A stretch of DNA of 64,000 bases, from the NCBI RefSeq assembly GCF_001189515.2, contig NZ_CP012069.2:1612001-1676000 (forward strand), read 5' to 3'. Positions 9,656 through 19,241 of the stretch are shown here, in pieces. The notes under the pieces were generated by a model. That model searched no databases, was not told the origin of the DNA, and worked only from the letters and a program-made list of their open reading frames with translations. The stretch comes from Olsenella sp. oral taxon 807 (lineage in GTDB: Bacteria; Actinomycetota; Coriobacteriia; Coriobacteriales; Atopobiaceae). The stretch's first letter is position 1; each line of letters opens with the position of its first letter. The position numbers and the translations under genes were made by a program.

Positions 9656-10410
9656 CAGGCCACCATCCCCTGAGCCGTGTGCGCGTCCACGCTGAAGGCC
9701 CGCGCGACGTGGTCGGCCCTCAGAACCTCATCGGCCGGTCCCTGGCAGACGACCGTACGGTCGATCAGGACCGCCTGGTCGAACGCCGTAGCAGCCATTC
9801 TCAGGTCATGGACGGCAACCAGCACGGTGGTGCCCTCACGGGCAAGCTCCTCCAACAGCGTCATCAGGGTCGCTTCGGAGCGCTTGTCGACGCCCGCGAA
9901 GGGCTCGTCCAAAAGCATGAAGCGTGCACCCTGCGCGATTCCCCGTGCGACGAACATGCGTTTCGACTGTCCGCCAGAGAGCTCGGAGACCTGCCTGTGG
10001 CGGAGGTCGGAAAGTCCCACGCGCTCGAGCGCGGAGGAGACGGCACGACAATCCTCGCCACATGGGTGCCTCATGATGCCCATGTGACCATAACGTCCCA
10101 TCATGATAACGTCCTCGACACTCAGCGGAAAGGTGTCATCGATGCTGTCTCGCTGCGAGACGTAACCCACCATATTGTGCCGGAGGGCCTCTCGCACCCC
10201 CAATCCGTCATAGGAGATGGTCCCGGACTGGGGGCGGATCAAACCCACGAGCGCCTTGAAGAGGGTGGACTTTCCCGCGCCGTTAGCTCCCACCAGAGCG
10301 CTCAGGCTGCCCGGAGAAAGTGACAGGCTCGCATCCTTAAGCGCGCATGAGGCCGCGTGGGGGTATCGCACACTAAGCTTCTTGACTTGGATTCCCGAGG
10401 CACCCATCAT
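9655..10410 (-). CDS. Metal ABC transporter ATP-binding protein
   Basis: A 251-residue ATPase. Walker A is GANGAGKST (about residues 41-49), the Q-loop is in GYVSQRDSIDD (usual for Mn/Zn importers), the signature is LSGGQ, Walker B is FMLLDEPFAGVD and the H-loop is in VAVHDL. It energises the adjacent permease. It overlaps the lipoprotein gene upstream by four bases and the permease gene downstream by one, so the operon order is lipoprotein, ATPase, permease. Confidence 0.93.
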   Translation of the reverse strand: MMGASGIQVKKLSVRYPHAASCALKDASLSLSPGSLSALVGANGAGKSTLFKALVGLIRPQSGTISYDGLGVREALRHNMVGYVSQRDSIDDTFPLSVEDVIMMGRYGHMGIMRHPCGEDCRAVSSALERVGLSDLRHRQVSELSGGQSKRMFVARGIAQGARFMLLDEPFAGVDKRSEATLMTLLEELAREGTTVLVAVHDLRMAATAFDQAVLIDRTVVCQGPADEVLRADHVARAFSVDAHTAQGMVA

Positions 10411-11399
10411 GATCGCCCCTTCGACAGGCCCTCGACGATGACGCGCGCGTCATGCCTCAGGAGCTCGAGGTAACTGGGGACGGGGCCGTCAGCATCCGAG
10501 AGCGAGTCAACATAGAGCATGTGGTCGGCGTCGGTTGAGAGATTCGTCCCCGTCGCCTCGGCCACTTGCTGCATCGCCTTGGGGTTCACCGTCGACTCGC
10601 AGAACACGGTGGGGACCCCGGCAGAGCGAACCTTCTCGATGACGCTCGCCACCTGCTGGGGTGTGCCCTCGTTCTCGGCGTTCACCGGCCAGAGGTAGAC
10701 CTCGTTGAGCTTTGCGTCACGGCATAGGTACGAGAACGCCCCCTCGCAGGTCACCAGCGTGCGACTACCCTCGGGGAGCTTCGAGAGACCCTCCTCGAGC
10801 TCGTCGGCAACCTTCTGGATACGGGCCTTGTAGGCCTCTCCGTTGCTTTTGTACTCGTCAGCGTGGTCAGGGTCGAGCTCGCTGAAGGCCTTCACGATAT
10901 TGTCGACGTAGATCTGCCCGTTCTTGGGCGACATCCAGGCATGAGGGTTGGCGTTGCCCTGGTACTCTCCCTCGGCTATCTCCATCGGCTCCACGCCCTT
11001 CGAGAGCTCGACGCGCTTGGCGTGGGAGTCGGCGATGAAGCGCTCGAACCAGCGCTCGAGACCGAGGCCGTTGTCAAGCACCAAATCAGCCCCCTCCGCC
11101 CGGGTGATGTCATCCGGAGTCGGCTCGTAGTCGTGTATCTCGGCACCGGGCTTGGTAATGGATTGCACGTCTAGGTGGTCACCCGCAACCTGTTGGGCCA
11201 TGTCCTGGATCACCGTGAAGGTGGTCAGGACAACGGGCTTCTTCTTCCCCGCATTCTGGGTGGACGGCGCCCCGCCTTGCGAGCATCCCGTCAGCATGCC
11301 ATAGGCCACGAGGATACCCGCGAGGATGAGGAGGGTGGGTGCAACGAGAAGTCGCAGCCCACGCCTGGAGGAGGCCTCTCGTCCCATAAGTCCGACCAT
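10407..11399 (-). CDS. Metal-binding lipoprotein of ABC importer (ZnuA/MntC/SitA family)
   Basis: Extracytoplasmic, lipid-anchored substrate-binding protein. A hydrophobic segment (about residues 17-36) ends in a lipobox, LTGC, so the mature protein begins at that Cys. Family landmarks are the EIHDYEPTPDDI loop (His ligand), NPHAWMSP (second His), the CEGAFSYLC region, and an Asp near DADHMLYVDSLSD. There is no long His/Asp-rich loop of the type seen in many ZnuA proteins, which mildly favours Mn or Fe. First gene of the operon; a good promoter and a shared regulatory element lie directly upstream (11428-11487). Confidence 0.92.
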   Translation of the reverse strand: MVGLMGREASSRRGLRLLVAPTLLILAGILVAYGMLTGCSQGGAPSTQNAGKKKPVVLTTFTVIQDMAQQVAGDHLDVQSITKPGAEIHDYEPTPDDITRAEGADLVLDNGLGLERWFERFIADSHAKRVELSKGVEPMEIAEGEYQGNANPHAWMSPKNGQIYVDNIVKAFSELDPDHADEYKSNGEAYKARIQKVADELEEGLSKLPEGSRTLVTCEGAFSYLCRDAKLNEVYLWPVNAENEGTPQQVASVIEKVRSAGVPTVFCESTVNPKAMQQVAEATGTNLSTDADHMLYVDSLSDADGPVPSYLELLRHDARVIVEGLSKGRS

Positions 11400-11427
11400 G
11401 TGTGTTCCTACCTTTCCAATCGTCTTC

Positions 11428-11487
11428 GAGTAAGAGTTATCTAACTAACCTCTCGTACATCATACATGAATCAGTAAGCCATAGCAA
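11428..11487 (-). promoter_or_regulatory. Promoter and putative metal-repressor site of the metal ABC operon
   Basis: On the minus strand, TTGCTA (11487-11482), a 17-base spacer and TATGAT (11464-11459) form a good sigma-70-type promoter. Just downstream, covering the expected start point, 11444-11428 reads TTAGATAACTCTTACTC. This matches 15 of 17 bases of TTAGATAATACTTACTC at 19916-19932, upstream of the ECF operon. The surrounding 11434-11452 is a partial dyad. Position and sharing suggest a repressor site, possibly for a DtxR- or Fur-type protein; the regulator is not identified. Confidence 0.6.
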
Positions 11488-11650
11488 ACTATTTTGGAGA
11501 TATATCACTCACTCAGCTAGAACCAGACACGAGAAGCCCATCAAAAGGGCGCGGGGCAACGTAGCCTAGCCAAGCATGGGGCATATAAAGTCGCAGGAAA
11601 ATACCGCCATGACCTATCGAGCATGGCTTCTCCTGCCGAATAATTCGTGA

Positions 11651-12214
11651 GAAAGATATGCTCTTCGGGGGTTCGTGTGGGTTGACGCCTTGGCGAAGAT
11701 GCCAACCTGGCAGCGGCGCCACTCGCTCAGAGCCTGTCTTCCCGACCAAGCGAGGGGGGCCAGCGAGGGGGCGCCGCCGGCACGCCATGGCGGTTGAGGC
11801 GCTCGTGCCACCTGACGCAGCTCGCGTCGCGATTCGTATCGCGACGCGCGTCGCAACAGTGTACACAAATGCCCCAAAACGGCTCCGAGGGGCCATTTTA
11901 GCCAATTTGTGTACACTCCTGCATCCCCACGGTTGTCCACAACAGCGCAACAGCCCAATAGTGTACACAAATGCCCCAATCCGGCGCGGAGAGGCCCGAT
12001 CCTCCCATTTGTGTACACTATTGTGATCCCAAGGCCACTCACAACCCAAGCCCACGGCGCAACAGTGTACACAAATGCCCCAAAACGGCGTCGAGAGTCC
12101 ATTTTAGCCAATTTGTGTACACTCCTGCGTCGTCGCCCTGGCGGTGATGCCCACGCCGCCCTAGCGGTAACGCAACCACCCACCCACACGAACTCACGAA
12201 GCTTCAAAAGATAT
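11651..12214. repeat. Palindromic repeat block with GTGTACAC units
   Basis: Three imperfect inverted-repeat units of about 60 bp lie at 11858-11917, 11959-12020 and 12064-12123. Each starts AGTGTACACAAATGCCCC and ends ATTTGTGTACACT, so each can form a long stem. Units 1 and 3 are nearly identical. The block is bracketed by a looser inverted repeat: the minus-strand read of 11651-11684 resembles 12174-12214, sharing CCCACACGAAC, a CGAAG block and AAAGATAT. The rest of 11488-12288 shows no gene; the open frames through it come from the repeats. Confidence 0.75.
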
Positions 12215-12288
12215 AAGTTGAAGCTAACAACTACGGCACGAAGAGCCTGCACCTGGTGCGCCTCGAGCAAGGTCGTAGCGCCCTGACG

Positions 12289-14055
12289 TCAGCTGCCGAT
12301 GCGCCAGCCCTCCGCCTCGGCGCGCACCCGAACGAAGTCGCGGTATATGCCCGCCTCGGAGACGAGCTGCCCGTGCGTACCTCGCTGCGTAATGCGCCCC
12401 TTGTCGAGCACAAGAATCTGGTCGGCGTGCTCGATGGTTGCCAGGCGGTGCGCGATGACTATCACGGTCTTGCCGCGCATAAGCTCGCTCAGGGCCTGCT
12501 GGACGAGCCGCTCGTTCTCGGGATCGATCGATGCAGTCGCCTCGTCGAGAACCACGATGGGCGCATCCTTGAGAAGCGCCCGGGCGATGGAGATGCGCTG
12601 GCGCTCGCCACCCGAAAGACTCCTGCCAGCCGCGCCCACCCTGGTGTCATACCCTTCTGGCAGAGCACAGATAAACTCGTGGCACCGGGCGCGGCGCGCA
12701 GCCTCAACCACCATGTCGCGCGTGGCCCCGGGTACCCCGAAGGCGATGTTGGCCTCGATCGTGTCATCGAAGAGGTAGACATCCTGGAACACCATCGAGA
12801 AGTTCCTGAGCAAGCTGTCACAGCCAAACTCCCGCACGTCATGTCCGCCCACACGCACCGCTCCGGAGCCCACGTCATAGAAGCGAGCCATCAGGCTCGC
12901 CATCGTGGTCTTGCCCGAGCCGGAGGGACCCACAATAGCGCAGGTCGTGCCCTCAGGAATCGCAAGGCTCACGTCACGGAGCACCTCTTGCCCCTCGCCT
13001 GCGCCACGCGGGTACGAGAAGGACACGTGGTCAAACTCAATGTCATGGCGCTCAAGCGTCACCTCGTAGCCACTCTCGTCGATAAGCTCAGCATCCAGCA
13101 CGGCGTCTATGCGGTCAAGCGCGTCATCGATATCGGCGAGCATGTGCGCCGCGTCCACCAAGCGCAAGATGGGGCCAAAGATGGTGGTCGAGAGGAGCGC
13201 GATGGCCATGAACTCCCAGGTCGCCATCTGCCCAGCAAGGAGGGCCGCGCCTGCGGCGACAAGAAGGGCGGCCGAGGCCACGCCCAAGACGATCCTGTGA
13301 ATGGTAGCCGGGGGCGTGAAGGCATGCTCTATGGCAACGCGGGCATCCCAAAGACTTGCCACGGCATTCCTGAAAGGAGCGAGCGTCTCCGCGCTCGTAC
13401 CGTACGACTTGGCCGTACCGAGTCCGGCATAGAGCTCGACGACTGCGCCCGAGAGGCGTTCGGTCGCCGTGCGCGCGGATGGCGTGAGCCGCCTTGCTGC
13501 ACGGTTGATGGCCTTGAGGGTGAGCGACACCAGCGCCACGGCCGCGCAGGAGATGACGGCAGCCACAGGGCAGGTCGCACACAGCCACAGGGTCACGACG
13601 AGCGCTGACGCGTAGCCACCGAGCGCGGCGTCCGCCTGGCGCACCGCCTCGAGCTCAATCATGTTAAGGTTGGTGGTCACGGCAGACAGGATGTTACCCG
13701 TCCCCACAAGCTGGAAGTAGCCAAGCGGCACGCGCTTGAGGACGTCGCCAACCGCGAGTCGCGTCTGTGCCGCCCGCTCGTAGCCGATGCTCTCCTGTAC
13801 AGTGTCTTTCAGGAATTTGAGCACCGCACGCACGACGACGCACGCCGCAATGACAGCAAGAGAACGCCATGCCAGCCCATTGTCTATCTGCACCTGTCCG
13901 CGTGCGACACTCACGAGCTGCCCAAGCACGTGCGCCGCAACGAAGACGGGGACGGCCGTCGCCACGGCAATGACGATCTCGAGCAGAAAGCCCACCCAGA
14001 AACGTCTTCTGAGGCGTCCCACCCAGGTCATGACCCGCCTATACACGCCGATCAT
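12289..14055 (-). CDS. ABC transporter, exporter-fold half transporter B (YbtPQ/IrtAB-like), locus 1
   Basis: A 588-residue protein with an N-terminal six-helix membrane domain (about 1-310) fused to an ATPase. Walker A is GPSGSGKTT, the signature LSGGERQR, Walker B VVLDEATASID with the catalytic Glu kept, and the H-loop AHRL. Its start overlaps the stop of the preceding half transporter by four bases, so the two almost certainly form a heterodimer. Exporter-fold pairs beside AraC regulators include the siderophore importers YbtP/YbtQ; the ECF genes upstream in the same operon support an uptake role. Substrate is inferred, not shown. Last gene of the operon; no clear terminator seen after it. 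Confidence 0.85.
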   Translation of the reverse strand: MIGVYRRVMTWVGRLRRRFWVGFLLEIVIAVATAVPVFVAAHVLGQLVSVARGQVQIDNGLAWRSLAVIAACVVVRAVLKFLKDTVQESIGYERAAQTRLAVGDVLKRVPLGYFQLVGTGNILSAVTTNLNMIELEAVRQADAALGGYASALVVTLWLCATCPVAAVISCAAVALVSLTLKAINRAARRLTPSARTATERLSGAVVELYAGLGTAKSYGTSAETLAPFRNAVASLWDARVAIEHAFTPPATIHRIVLGVASAALLVAAGAALLAGQMATWEFMAIALLSTTIFGPILRLVDAAHMLADIDDALDRIDAVLDAELIDESGYEVTLERHDIEFDHVSFSYPRGAGEGQEVLRDVSLAIPEGTTCAIVGPSGSGKTTMASLMARFYDVGSGAVRVGGHDVREFGCDSLLRNFSMVFQDVYLFDDTIEANIAFGVPGATRDMVVEAARRARCHEFICALPEGYDTRVGAAGRSLSGGERQRISIARALLKDAPIVVLDEATASIDPENERLVQQALSELMRGKTVIVIAHRLATIEHADQILVLDKGRITQRGTHGQLVSEAGIYRDFVRVRAEAEGWRIGS

Positions 14056-15923
14056 CGAGCGCCACCCCCTAAGTCCTCAGACGTGACAGGAGCGTGCGAG
14101 CCCGCCGCCCAGCCAGCCGCCCCTACGTGGGCCATCCACATGTCTGCATAGAGCTGACAGCCCTTCAGCAAAGACTCGTGCGTGCCCCTCGCGACGATTC
14201 TCCCTTTGTCCATGACGCAGATGGTGTCGGCCGCAGTAATGGTCGAGAGACGGTGAGCGATGACGATGAGTGTCTTCTTGCGAGCAAGACGGGCGACCGA
14301 GCGCTGGATGTGCGCCTCGTTCTCGGGGTCGGCAAATGCAGTTGCCTCGTCGAGGATGATGATGGGTGCATCCTTGAGTATCGCCCGCGCGATGCAGATA
14401 CGCTGTCGCTCGCCGCCCGAGAGCGCCCGACCCGCCTCCCCAGCCGGCGTGTCCCAGCCACGCGGAAGACGGGACACGAACTCCTCGCAGCTTGCCGCCT
14501 CTGCCGCCACCCTCAGCTCATCCTCGCTCGCATCCGGCTTGCCCATCCGGAGGTTGTCGAGAAGCGTGCCGTCGAGCAGGTAGTCATCCTGCGAGACGTA
14601 GCTCACCAAGCACGAGAGCTGGTTGAGTGGCATGGCGCGCACGTCGACGCCACCGATGGACACCGATCCCGCGCAGACATCCCAATGACGCACGATGAGC
14701 CGGGCGATAGTCGACTTACCCGAACCAGACGGTCCCACCAGCGCCGTGAAGCTGCCCTCAGGTAACCTGAGCGACAGGTCATGCAGTACCTCGGTCTGTC
14801 CGTCATAGGAGAAGCTTAGCTTGTCCAGGCGCACGTCGTACCCACACACGTCCGCAAGGGTTGCAGGCTGGTCGAGCGTGGGAAGGCTTAGGAACTCTTG
14901 GGCATCGGCAATGGAGTAGGCGATAAGGTTCATCTCGTTGAGGCTCGCGCCCATATAGACGGCAGGGGTGACGATCGCGAGGGCGAGCATGCACGCCAGG
15001 CCAAACTCACCCGCCGTAAGGAAGCCACCGCTAAAGAGGGTAACGCCTGCGGGCACCACGCCAAGCAGCGTGGTGGGTAGCACTGACATCGAGAGTGCCA
15101 GAGCCGGACGCGCCGTCCGCATCCACCTGAGCGTATAGTCGAGGAAGTCCGTCACCGCGTTCGCAAACCTTTGGTAGGAGCTCGTAGTCTGATTGAAGGC
15201 CTTCACGACACGAATGCCCTCTATGTACTCGACTACGACGGAGTTCACCTGATCCTGCCTGGACAGGTAGCCACCATACATCCTGTAGTAGTCTCGTGAC
15301 CCGACGCCGAGGATGGCAAGCCCTATGGGCAGCGTGGCAAGGCAGGACAGCGCAAGGCGCCAGTCGATGGCCACGAGCCATGCTGCGATGGATACAGCCA
15401 GCAGCAGGTTGGCGGAAAGCTCGGGAATCATGTGGGCAAGTGGCAGCTCTATCTGCTCGATGCGGTCGGCCACCACGTTCTTGAGATGACCGACGGACCT
15501 TGCCCGCGCCGTCCCGAGCGAGGCGTCCATGAGCCGCCCCGCGATGCCCAGGCGCAACTCGGCAAGGATGGAGTAGGCGCAGATGTGCGAGTTGATGGTG
15601 GCAATCGCGAAGAACAGGTGCTTGACGACATGCGCGAGGGCGGCAACCGCAACCCATGCGAGGACCAAAGACCAGGGGACGTCCCGGTCTGCGGGAGATG
15701 TGGCCACCATGTCGATGATACGGTATGTCGCATAGTAGGGAACGAGGCCCGCGAACACACTGGCAATGGAGAGCAGTCCCGCGAGCACCATGCGCCCCCG
15801 ACAATGCGACGTGTAGCCGAGTAAGGTCTTGAGCCAGCCTTTTGTGTCCTTGTGCAGGTGTCGCTCTGTGCCCCGAGCGACCGAGCCCCTTTGCGCTCGT
15901 GCCTCCTTGCCCCCATCCGCCAT
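14052..15923 (-). CDS. ABC transporter, exporter-fold half transporter A (YbtPQ/IrtAB-like), locus 1
   Basis: About 623 residues: a short basic N-terminus, a six-helix membrane domain and an ATPase with Walker A GPSGSGKST, signature LSGGERQR, Walker B IILDEATAFAD and AHRL. I prefer the MADGGKEAR start, with GGGGTGAG just upstream, over an ATG eleven codons earlier that lacks a ribosome site. It is coupled to the next gene by a four-base overlap. 177 bases separate it from the AraC gene upstream on the same strand. Both NBDs of the pair keep catalytic residues, unlike many heterodimeric exporters with one degenerate site. Confidence 0.85.
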   Translation of the reverse strand: MADGGKEARAQRGSVARGTERHLHKDTKGWLKTLLGYTSHCRGRMVLAGLLSIASVFAGLVPYYATYRIIDMVATSPADRDVPWSLVLAWVAVAALAHVVKHLFFAIATINSHICAYSILAELRLGIAGRLMDASLGTARARSVGHLKNVVADRIEQIELPLAHMIPELSANLLLAVSIAAWLVAIDWRLALSCLATLPIGLAILGVGSRDYYRMYGGYLSRQDQVNSVVVEYIEGIRVVKAFNQTTSSYQRFANAVTDFLDYTLRWMRTARPALALSMSVLPTTLLGVVPAGVTLFSGGFLTAGEFGLACMLALAIVTPAVYMGASLNEMNLIAYSIADAQEFLSLPTLDQPATLADVCGYDVRLDKLSFSYDGQTEVLHDLSLRLPEGSFTALVGPSGSGKSTIARLIVRHWDVCAGSVSIGGVDVRAMPLNQLSCLVSYVSQDDYLLDGTLLDNLRMGKPDASEDELRVAAEAASCEEFVSRLPRGWDTPAGEAGRALSGGERQRICIARAILKDAPIIILDEATAFADPENEAHIQRSVARLARKKTLIVIAHRLSTITAADTICVMDKGRIVARGTHESLLKGCQLYADMWMAHVGAAGWAAGSHAPVTSEDLGGGAR

Positions 15924-16100
15924 GGTCTCACCCCGTCGTCTTTTGTCTCCCTGCATGGCCTGTGATCTCGCAGGCCTGGCGCTGACTATAGCGCCATGGC
16001 CTGCCTCACCTGCCCCGCTTGGACGGAGAATGGGCTGATCGGACGGAAGACCTTTGCAGGATGAGAGACCATAGTCGGATGGGGGGCTGGTCTTGCGCCC

Positions 16101-17150
16101 TTATGGCGTGCGTCTCACCCCATCCGCTTCCTCATGCGCCAGACGTCGGTACGCTGAGGGTGTCACCCCCATGAGCGCCTTGAACGCTGCGGTGAACTTT
16201 GACGGGCTTCCGTAGCCGACCGTTGCGGCGATGTCGGACACAGGCAGATCTCCCTGACGCAGCATCTCGGATGCCCGCTCCATTCGGTACGTCCGCAGAT
16301 AGGTATAGGGAGGCATGCCGTAGACGCCCTTGAAGCAGCTCTTGAGGGCTGTGGGGGAAAGTCCCACCAGCCTGGCCAGCTCCCCCACCCCATAGGTCTT
16401 GGTAAGGTCAGCCACCATGAGGGCGCAGGCCCGCTTGACCCCCTCGACCTGCGCACGCTGGAAGTACTCAAACTGTTGCCCTTGATCGTCCCCATCCACG
16501 CGGTCGAGCAAAAGCAGCAGGTCGAGCATCTTGACCTTGGCAAAGACGCGAAGGCTCTCTTGGCCGACCGTGTAGAGCTCGGAGAAGACGTGCTCTGCGG
16601 CACTACAGTCGTGCAGCACAAAGGGCAGGCCGGCATGACAGAACTTCTTGCGAAGCGCCCGCACGCTCACGGGAAAACCGTCCAGCATACGCCGGATGGG
16701 CCCCTCGCAGACGTCTATGTCGAAGTCAACGGTAACACCACTGTAGTGCTCGGTCGGAAACACGTAGGTACCGGCATGCCCCACGAAGTCACTGATTCTC
16801 AAGTCACCGCGGGCGGTGTAGGAGTAGGTCCCGCCTGGCAGAGCCTGCTCGATGCGACCAGCACGGCAGTGGTTCACGCTGATGTGGTTGCCGTCAAAGG
16901 CAAAGCCTGTGAAGCACTGCGCCATGTTGAACTCGTTGAACGAGAGATAGACGCCAGGCATCACTGTGACGAATCGTATGGTGCCCCTCCCCGTCTCGTT
17001 GAGGATGCGTATCAGGTAGACATCACCCTCGACGGACAGCTCAAAGCTCGTGTCCCGACTCCCCGCAGAGCTGACGCCCCTGCGAGCGACAGCCGGGACG
17101 CCCGAGTGATACAGGCTTTTGAGCTCGCTCAGAAGCGCACTCTCATCCAT
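16101..17150 (-). CDS. AraC family transcriptional regulator, locus 1
   Basis: A 349-residue regulator with a C-terminal double helix-turn-helix (about residues 245-340). The first helix set is in VGELARLVGLSPTALKSCFKGVYG; the second carries the family signature IAATVGYGSPSKFTAAFKALMGVTPSAYRR. The ~240-residue N-terminal half is a sensor domain I cannot assign. It starts at the MDESALL methionine, four bases after the ECF ATPase stop; a longer frame to 17216 would overlap that gene. Placement within the operon, between the ECF and ABC-pair genes, resembles YbtA-type regulators that sense the transported ligand; this is inference. Confidence 0.88.
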   Translation of the reverse strand: MDESALLSELKSLYHSGVPAVARRGVSSAGSRDTSFELSVEGDVYLIRILNETGRGTIRFVTVMPGVYLSFNEFNMAQCFTGFAFDGNHISVNHCRAGRIEQALPGGTYSYTARGDLRISDFVGHAGTYVFPTEHYSGVTVDFDIDVCEGPIRRMLDGFPVSVRALRKKFCHAGLPFVLHDCSAAEHVFSELYTVGQESLRVFAKVKMLDLLLLLDRVDGDDQGQQFEYFQRAQVEGVKRACALMVADLTKTYGVGELARLVGLSPTALKSCFKGVYGMPPYTYLRTYRMERASEMLRQGDLPVSDIAATVGYGSPSKFTAAFKALMGVTPSAYRRLAHEEADGVRRTP

Positions 17151-17154
17151 GCCA

Positions 17155-18558
17155 TCACCCCCGCCCCGACAGGCGATACACGTGGTCGCAGCAGCGTGCG
17201 ATAAGCTCCGTGTCATGCGTTGCCACCATGACGCAGGCTCCTGTATTTGCCAAACCCCGCAGCAGCCTTCCGACCTCTATCATATGCCTGTAGTCGAGTC
17301 CGCTGGTTGGCTCGTCGAAGAGGGCGACCGGGCGAGCGGAGAGCAGAGTGGCCGCCATGGCCAAGCGCTGCCTCTGACCGCCAGACAGCGACATGGGATG
17401 GCAGTCGGCCACGTCGGCAAGGTCAAGCGAGCCAAGCACGTCATCGATCCTCGTGGGGTCATCACACGAGAGCTCGCAGTCGCCTCGCACACTGTCACCC
17501 AAGAGCTGGTGGTTCACGTCCTGCATGACCATGGAGCACATCCTTTGCCGAGTCCCTCCCGAACAGCTGCGACCATCGAGAAGGATACCACCCCTCACCC
17601 TGCGCTCGAGCCCCGCCACCGCGCGAAGCAGCGTGGTCTTTCCGGAGCCATTCGCCCCCACGAGGCCCACGACCTCGCCACGAGCCACGTCCAGGCTAAG
17701 ATGCGAGAAGACCTCCCGCTTGGCTCGCAGCACAGAGAGACCGCGCAGCGATAGGCCGTGCGTGGAGGGAGGCGAGGTAGCGGGAGGGGCAAAGGTCAGC
17801 TCAGGTGATGGCAGCATCCTGGGGTTACTCACACGTAAGCCCAGCTCGGCCCTCTCATCGTCGGAAAGTCCCATCAACTCGCCTGGAGACATCGTTCTGA
17901 CGATGCGACCGTCCCTCAAGAGAATGGCGCGATCTATCAGGTCACCAAGATAGGCAAGGCGATGCTCGGCGATGATCACCGTCTTACCTCGCGCAAGCAC
18001 GTTGGCCATCTGGGCATGCAGCGTCTCGATGGAGACGACGTCCAGGTTGGCGGTAGGCTCGTCGAGAACGTACACGTCAGGGTCTGCCACGGCAACCGAA
18101 GCAAACGCGAGCGCCTGTCGCTCTCCGCCGCTCATTCGCGCCACGTCTCTGCCCAAGAGACGCTCGATGCCCATGCCGCTCACGACCTCGGCGACCCGCC
18201 GCTCTATGAGTCCGACGTCTGCGCCGGCGCACTCAAGCCCAAAGGCAAGCTCGTCGTCCGAGGTCTGGTAATAGAACTGGGACCTGGGGTTCTGGAAGAC
18301 CGAACCCACCCTGTCCGCAAGCTCGTACATCTCGCAGGAGCCGGGCCTGAGCCCACAGACCTCGACCTCACCCGAGAGCTCTATGCCCATCTCGAACGAG
18401 GGAATGAGCCCGTTGACGCACCTGGTGAGCGTGGTCTTACCCGAGCCCGAGGGCCCACAGAGGAGCACGCACTCCCCTCTCTTAACTTCGAGGTTGATGG
18501 GGCCAAAGAGCAGCCGTCCACACGCTCGACAAGAGACGCCCCGAAGCCATACGCTCAT
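17155..18558 (-). CDS. ECF transporter double ATPase (A1-A2 fusion), locus 1
   Basis: 467 residues carrying two ABC ATPase domains, the fused equivalent of EcfA1/EcfA2. Domain 1 has Walker A GPSGSGKTT (35-43), Q-loop VFQNPRSQ, signature MSGGERQ and Walker B VYVLDEPTANLD. Domain 2 has Walker A GANGSGKTT, signature LSGGQRQR and Walker B VALFDEPTSGLD. Couples ATP hydrolysis to the T component encoded by the preceding gene, whose stop it overlaps by four bases. Operon order is S, T, A1A2, AraC, ABC, ABC. Confidence 0.92.
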   Translation of the reverse strand: MSVWLRGVSCRACGRLLFGPINLEVKRGECVLLCGPSGSGKTTLTRCVNGLIPSFEMGIELSGEVEVCGLRPGSCEMYELADRVGSVFQNPRSQFYYQTSDDELAFGLECAGADVGLIERRVAEVVSGMGIERLLGRDVARMSGGERQALAFASVAVADPDVYVLDEPTANLDVVSIETLHAQMANVLARGKTVIIAEHRLAYLGDLIDRAILLRDGRIVRTMSPGELMGLSDDERAELGLRVSNPRMLPSPELTFAPPATSPPSTHGLSLRGLSVLRAKREVFSHLSLDVARGEVVGLVGANGSGKTTLLRAVAGLERRVRGGILLDGRSCSGGTRQRMCSMVMQDVNHQLLGDSVRGDCELSCDDPTRIDDVLGSLDLADVADCHPMSLSGGQRQRLAMAATLLSARPVALFDEPTSGLDYRHMIEVGRLLRGLANTGACVMVATHDTELIARCCDHVYRLSGRG

Positions 18559-19241
18559 GTGTAAGCACCCCCACAGGTGAGGGCACAGGCCACGACCGCA
18601 AGGGTCAGCACGACCCAGTCAAGAGCGCCCATGCGCAGCCGCTCCGTGTCAGGGCGACGAGCCGGGTTCTCGATCCCGCGACACACCGCCGCACGCGACA
18701 GCTCGTCGGCCGTGTTCGTCGCAGACATCATAAGCAAGACAACGAGGGCCTCGACGCGCTCCGAGAGGGATATGTCGCGAAGACGCAACGCGTCACGTAT
18801 GTGGCCCACCTCCTCTGCGAGCGTCGGAAAGTAGCGCAGCGCCGTCGCAAGGGGAACCAGCACCGTCTCGCTCACACGAAGATGCCTGAGCGCCGCCGTG
18901 ATGCGATGCGCCGAGTTGTCGGCCGCAAGCAGCGAACTTACCATGAGCACCCCAAAGACGCGACGCACAAGCGTGAGGATGTAGGTAAGTGAGGACAGAA
19001 ATGCCACCGCGCCTGCGGCAAAGGCATGGTCGAGCACCCACGCGAGCAGGGCGAAGGCAACGACGAAGCTCACTGCCATCCTCCCATACCCACAGAGTAG
19101 TTGCAGAAAGGCCAGTGCCAGCACGAAACCAACCTCAAGCCAGAGGGGCTTGCCGACGAACGAGACGAGCGTTAGCGCCAGGAGCAGGCCCATGTTCGTG
19201 CGCGGGTCGAGCCTGAAGGAACCCAGCCACACACCTGTCAT
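18555..19241 (-). CDS. ECF transporter T component, locus 1
   Basis: A 228-residue membrane protein with about five hydrophobic segments, the EcfT scaffold. It opens with the family's LDPRTNMGLLL segment (about 11-21) and has the cytoplasmic coupling motifs FPTLAEEVGHIRDALRLRD and an Ala-Arg-Gly-type motif here read as AAVCRGIENPARRP. Four-base overlaps with both neighbours show tight coupling. It should dock the S component of 19238-19870 onto the double ATPase. Confidence 0.88.
   Translation of the reverse strand: MTGVWLGSFRLDPRTNMGLLLALTLVSFVGKPLWLEVGFVLALAFLQLLCGYGRMAVSFVVAFALLAWVLDHAFAAGAVAFLSSLTYILTLVRRVFGVLMVSSLLAADNSAHRITAALRHLRVSETVLVPLATALRYFPTLAEEVGHIRDALRLRDISLSERVEALVVLLMMSATNTADELSRAAVCRGIENPARRPDTERLRMGALDWVVLTLAVVACALTCGGAYT

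Noticed and set aside
11513-12286. Frames of 122-218 residues in the GTGTACAC block
   Set aside because: Their products repeat short motifs dictated by the palindromic units on both strands.
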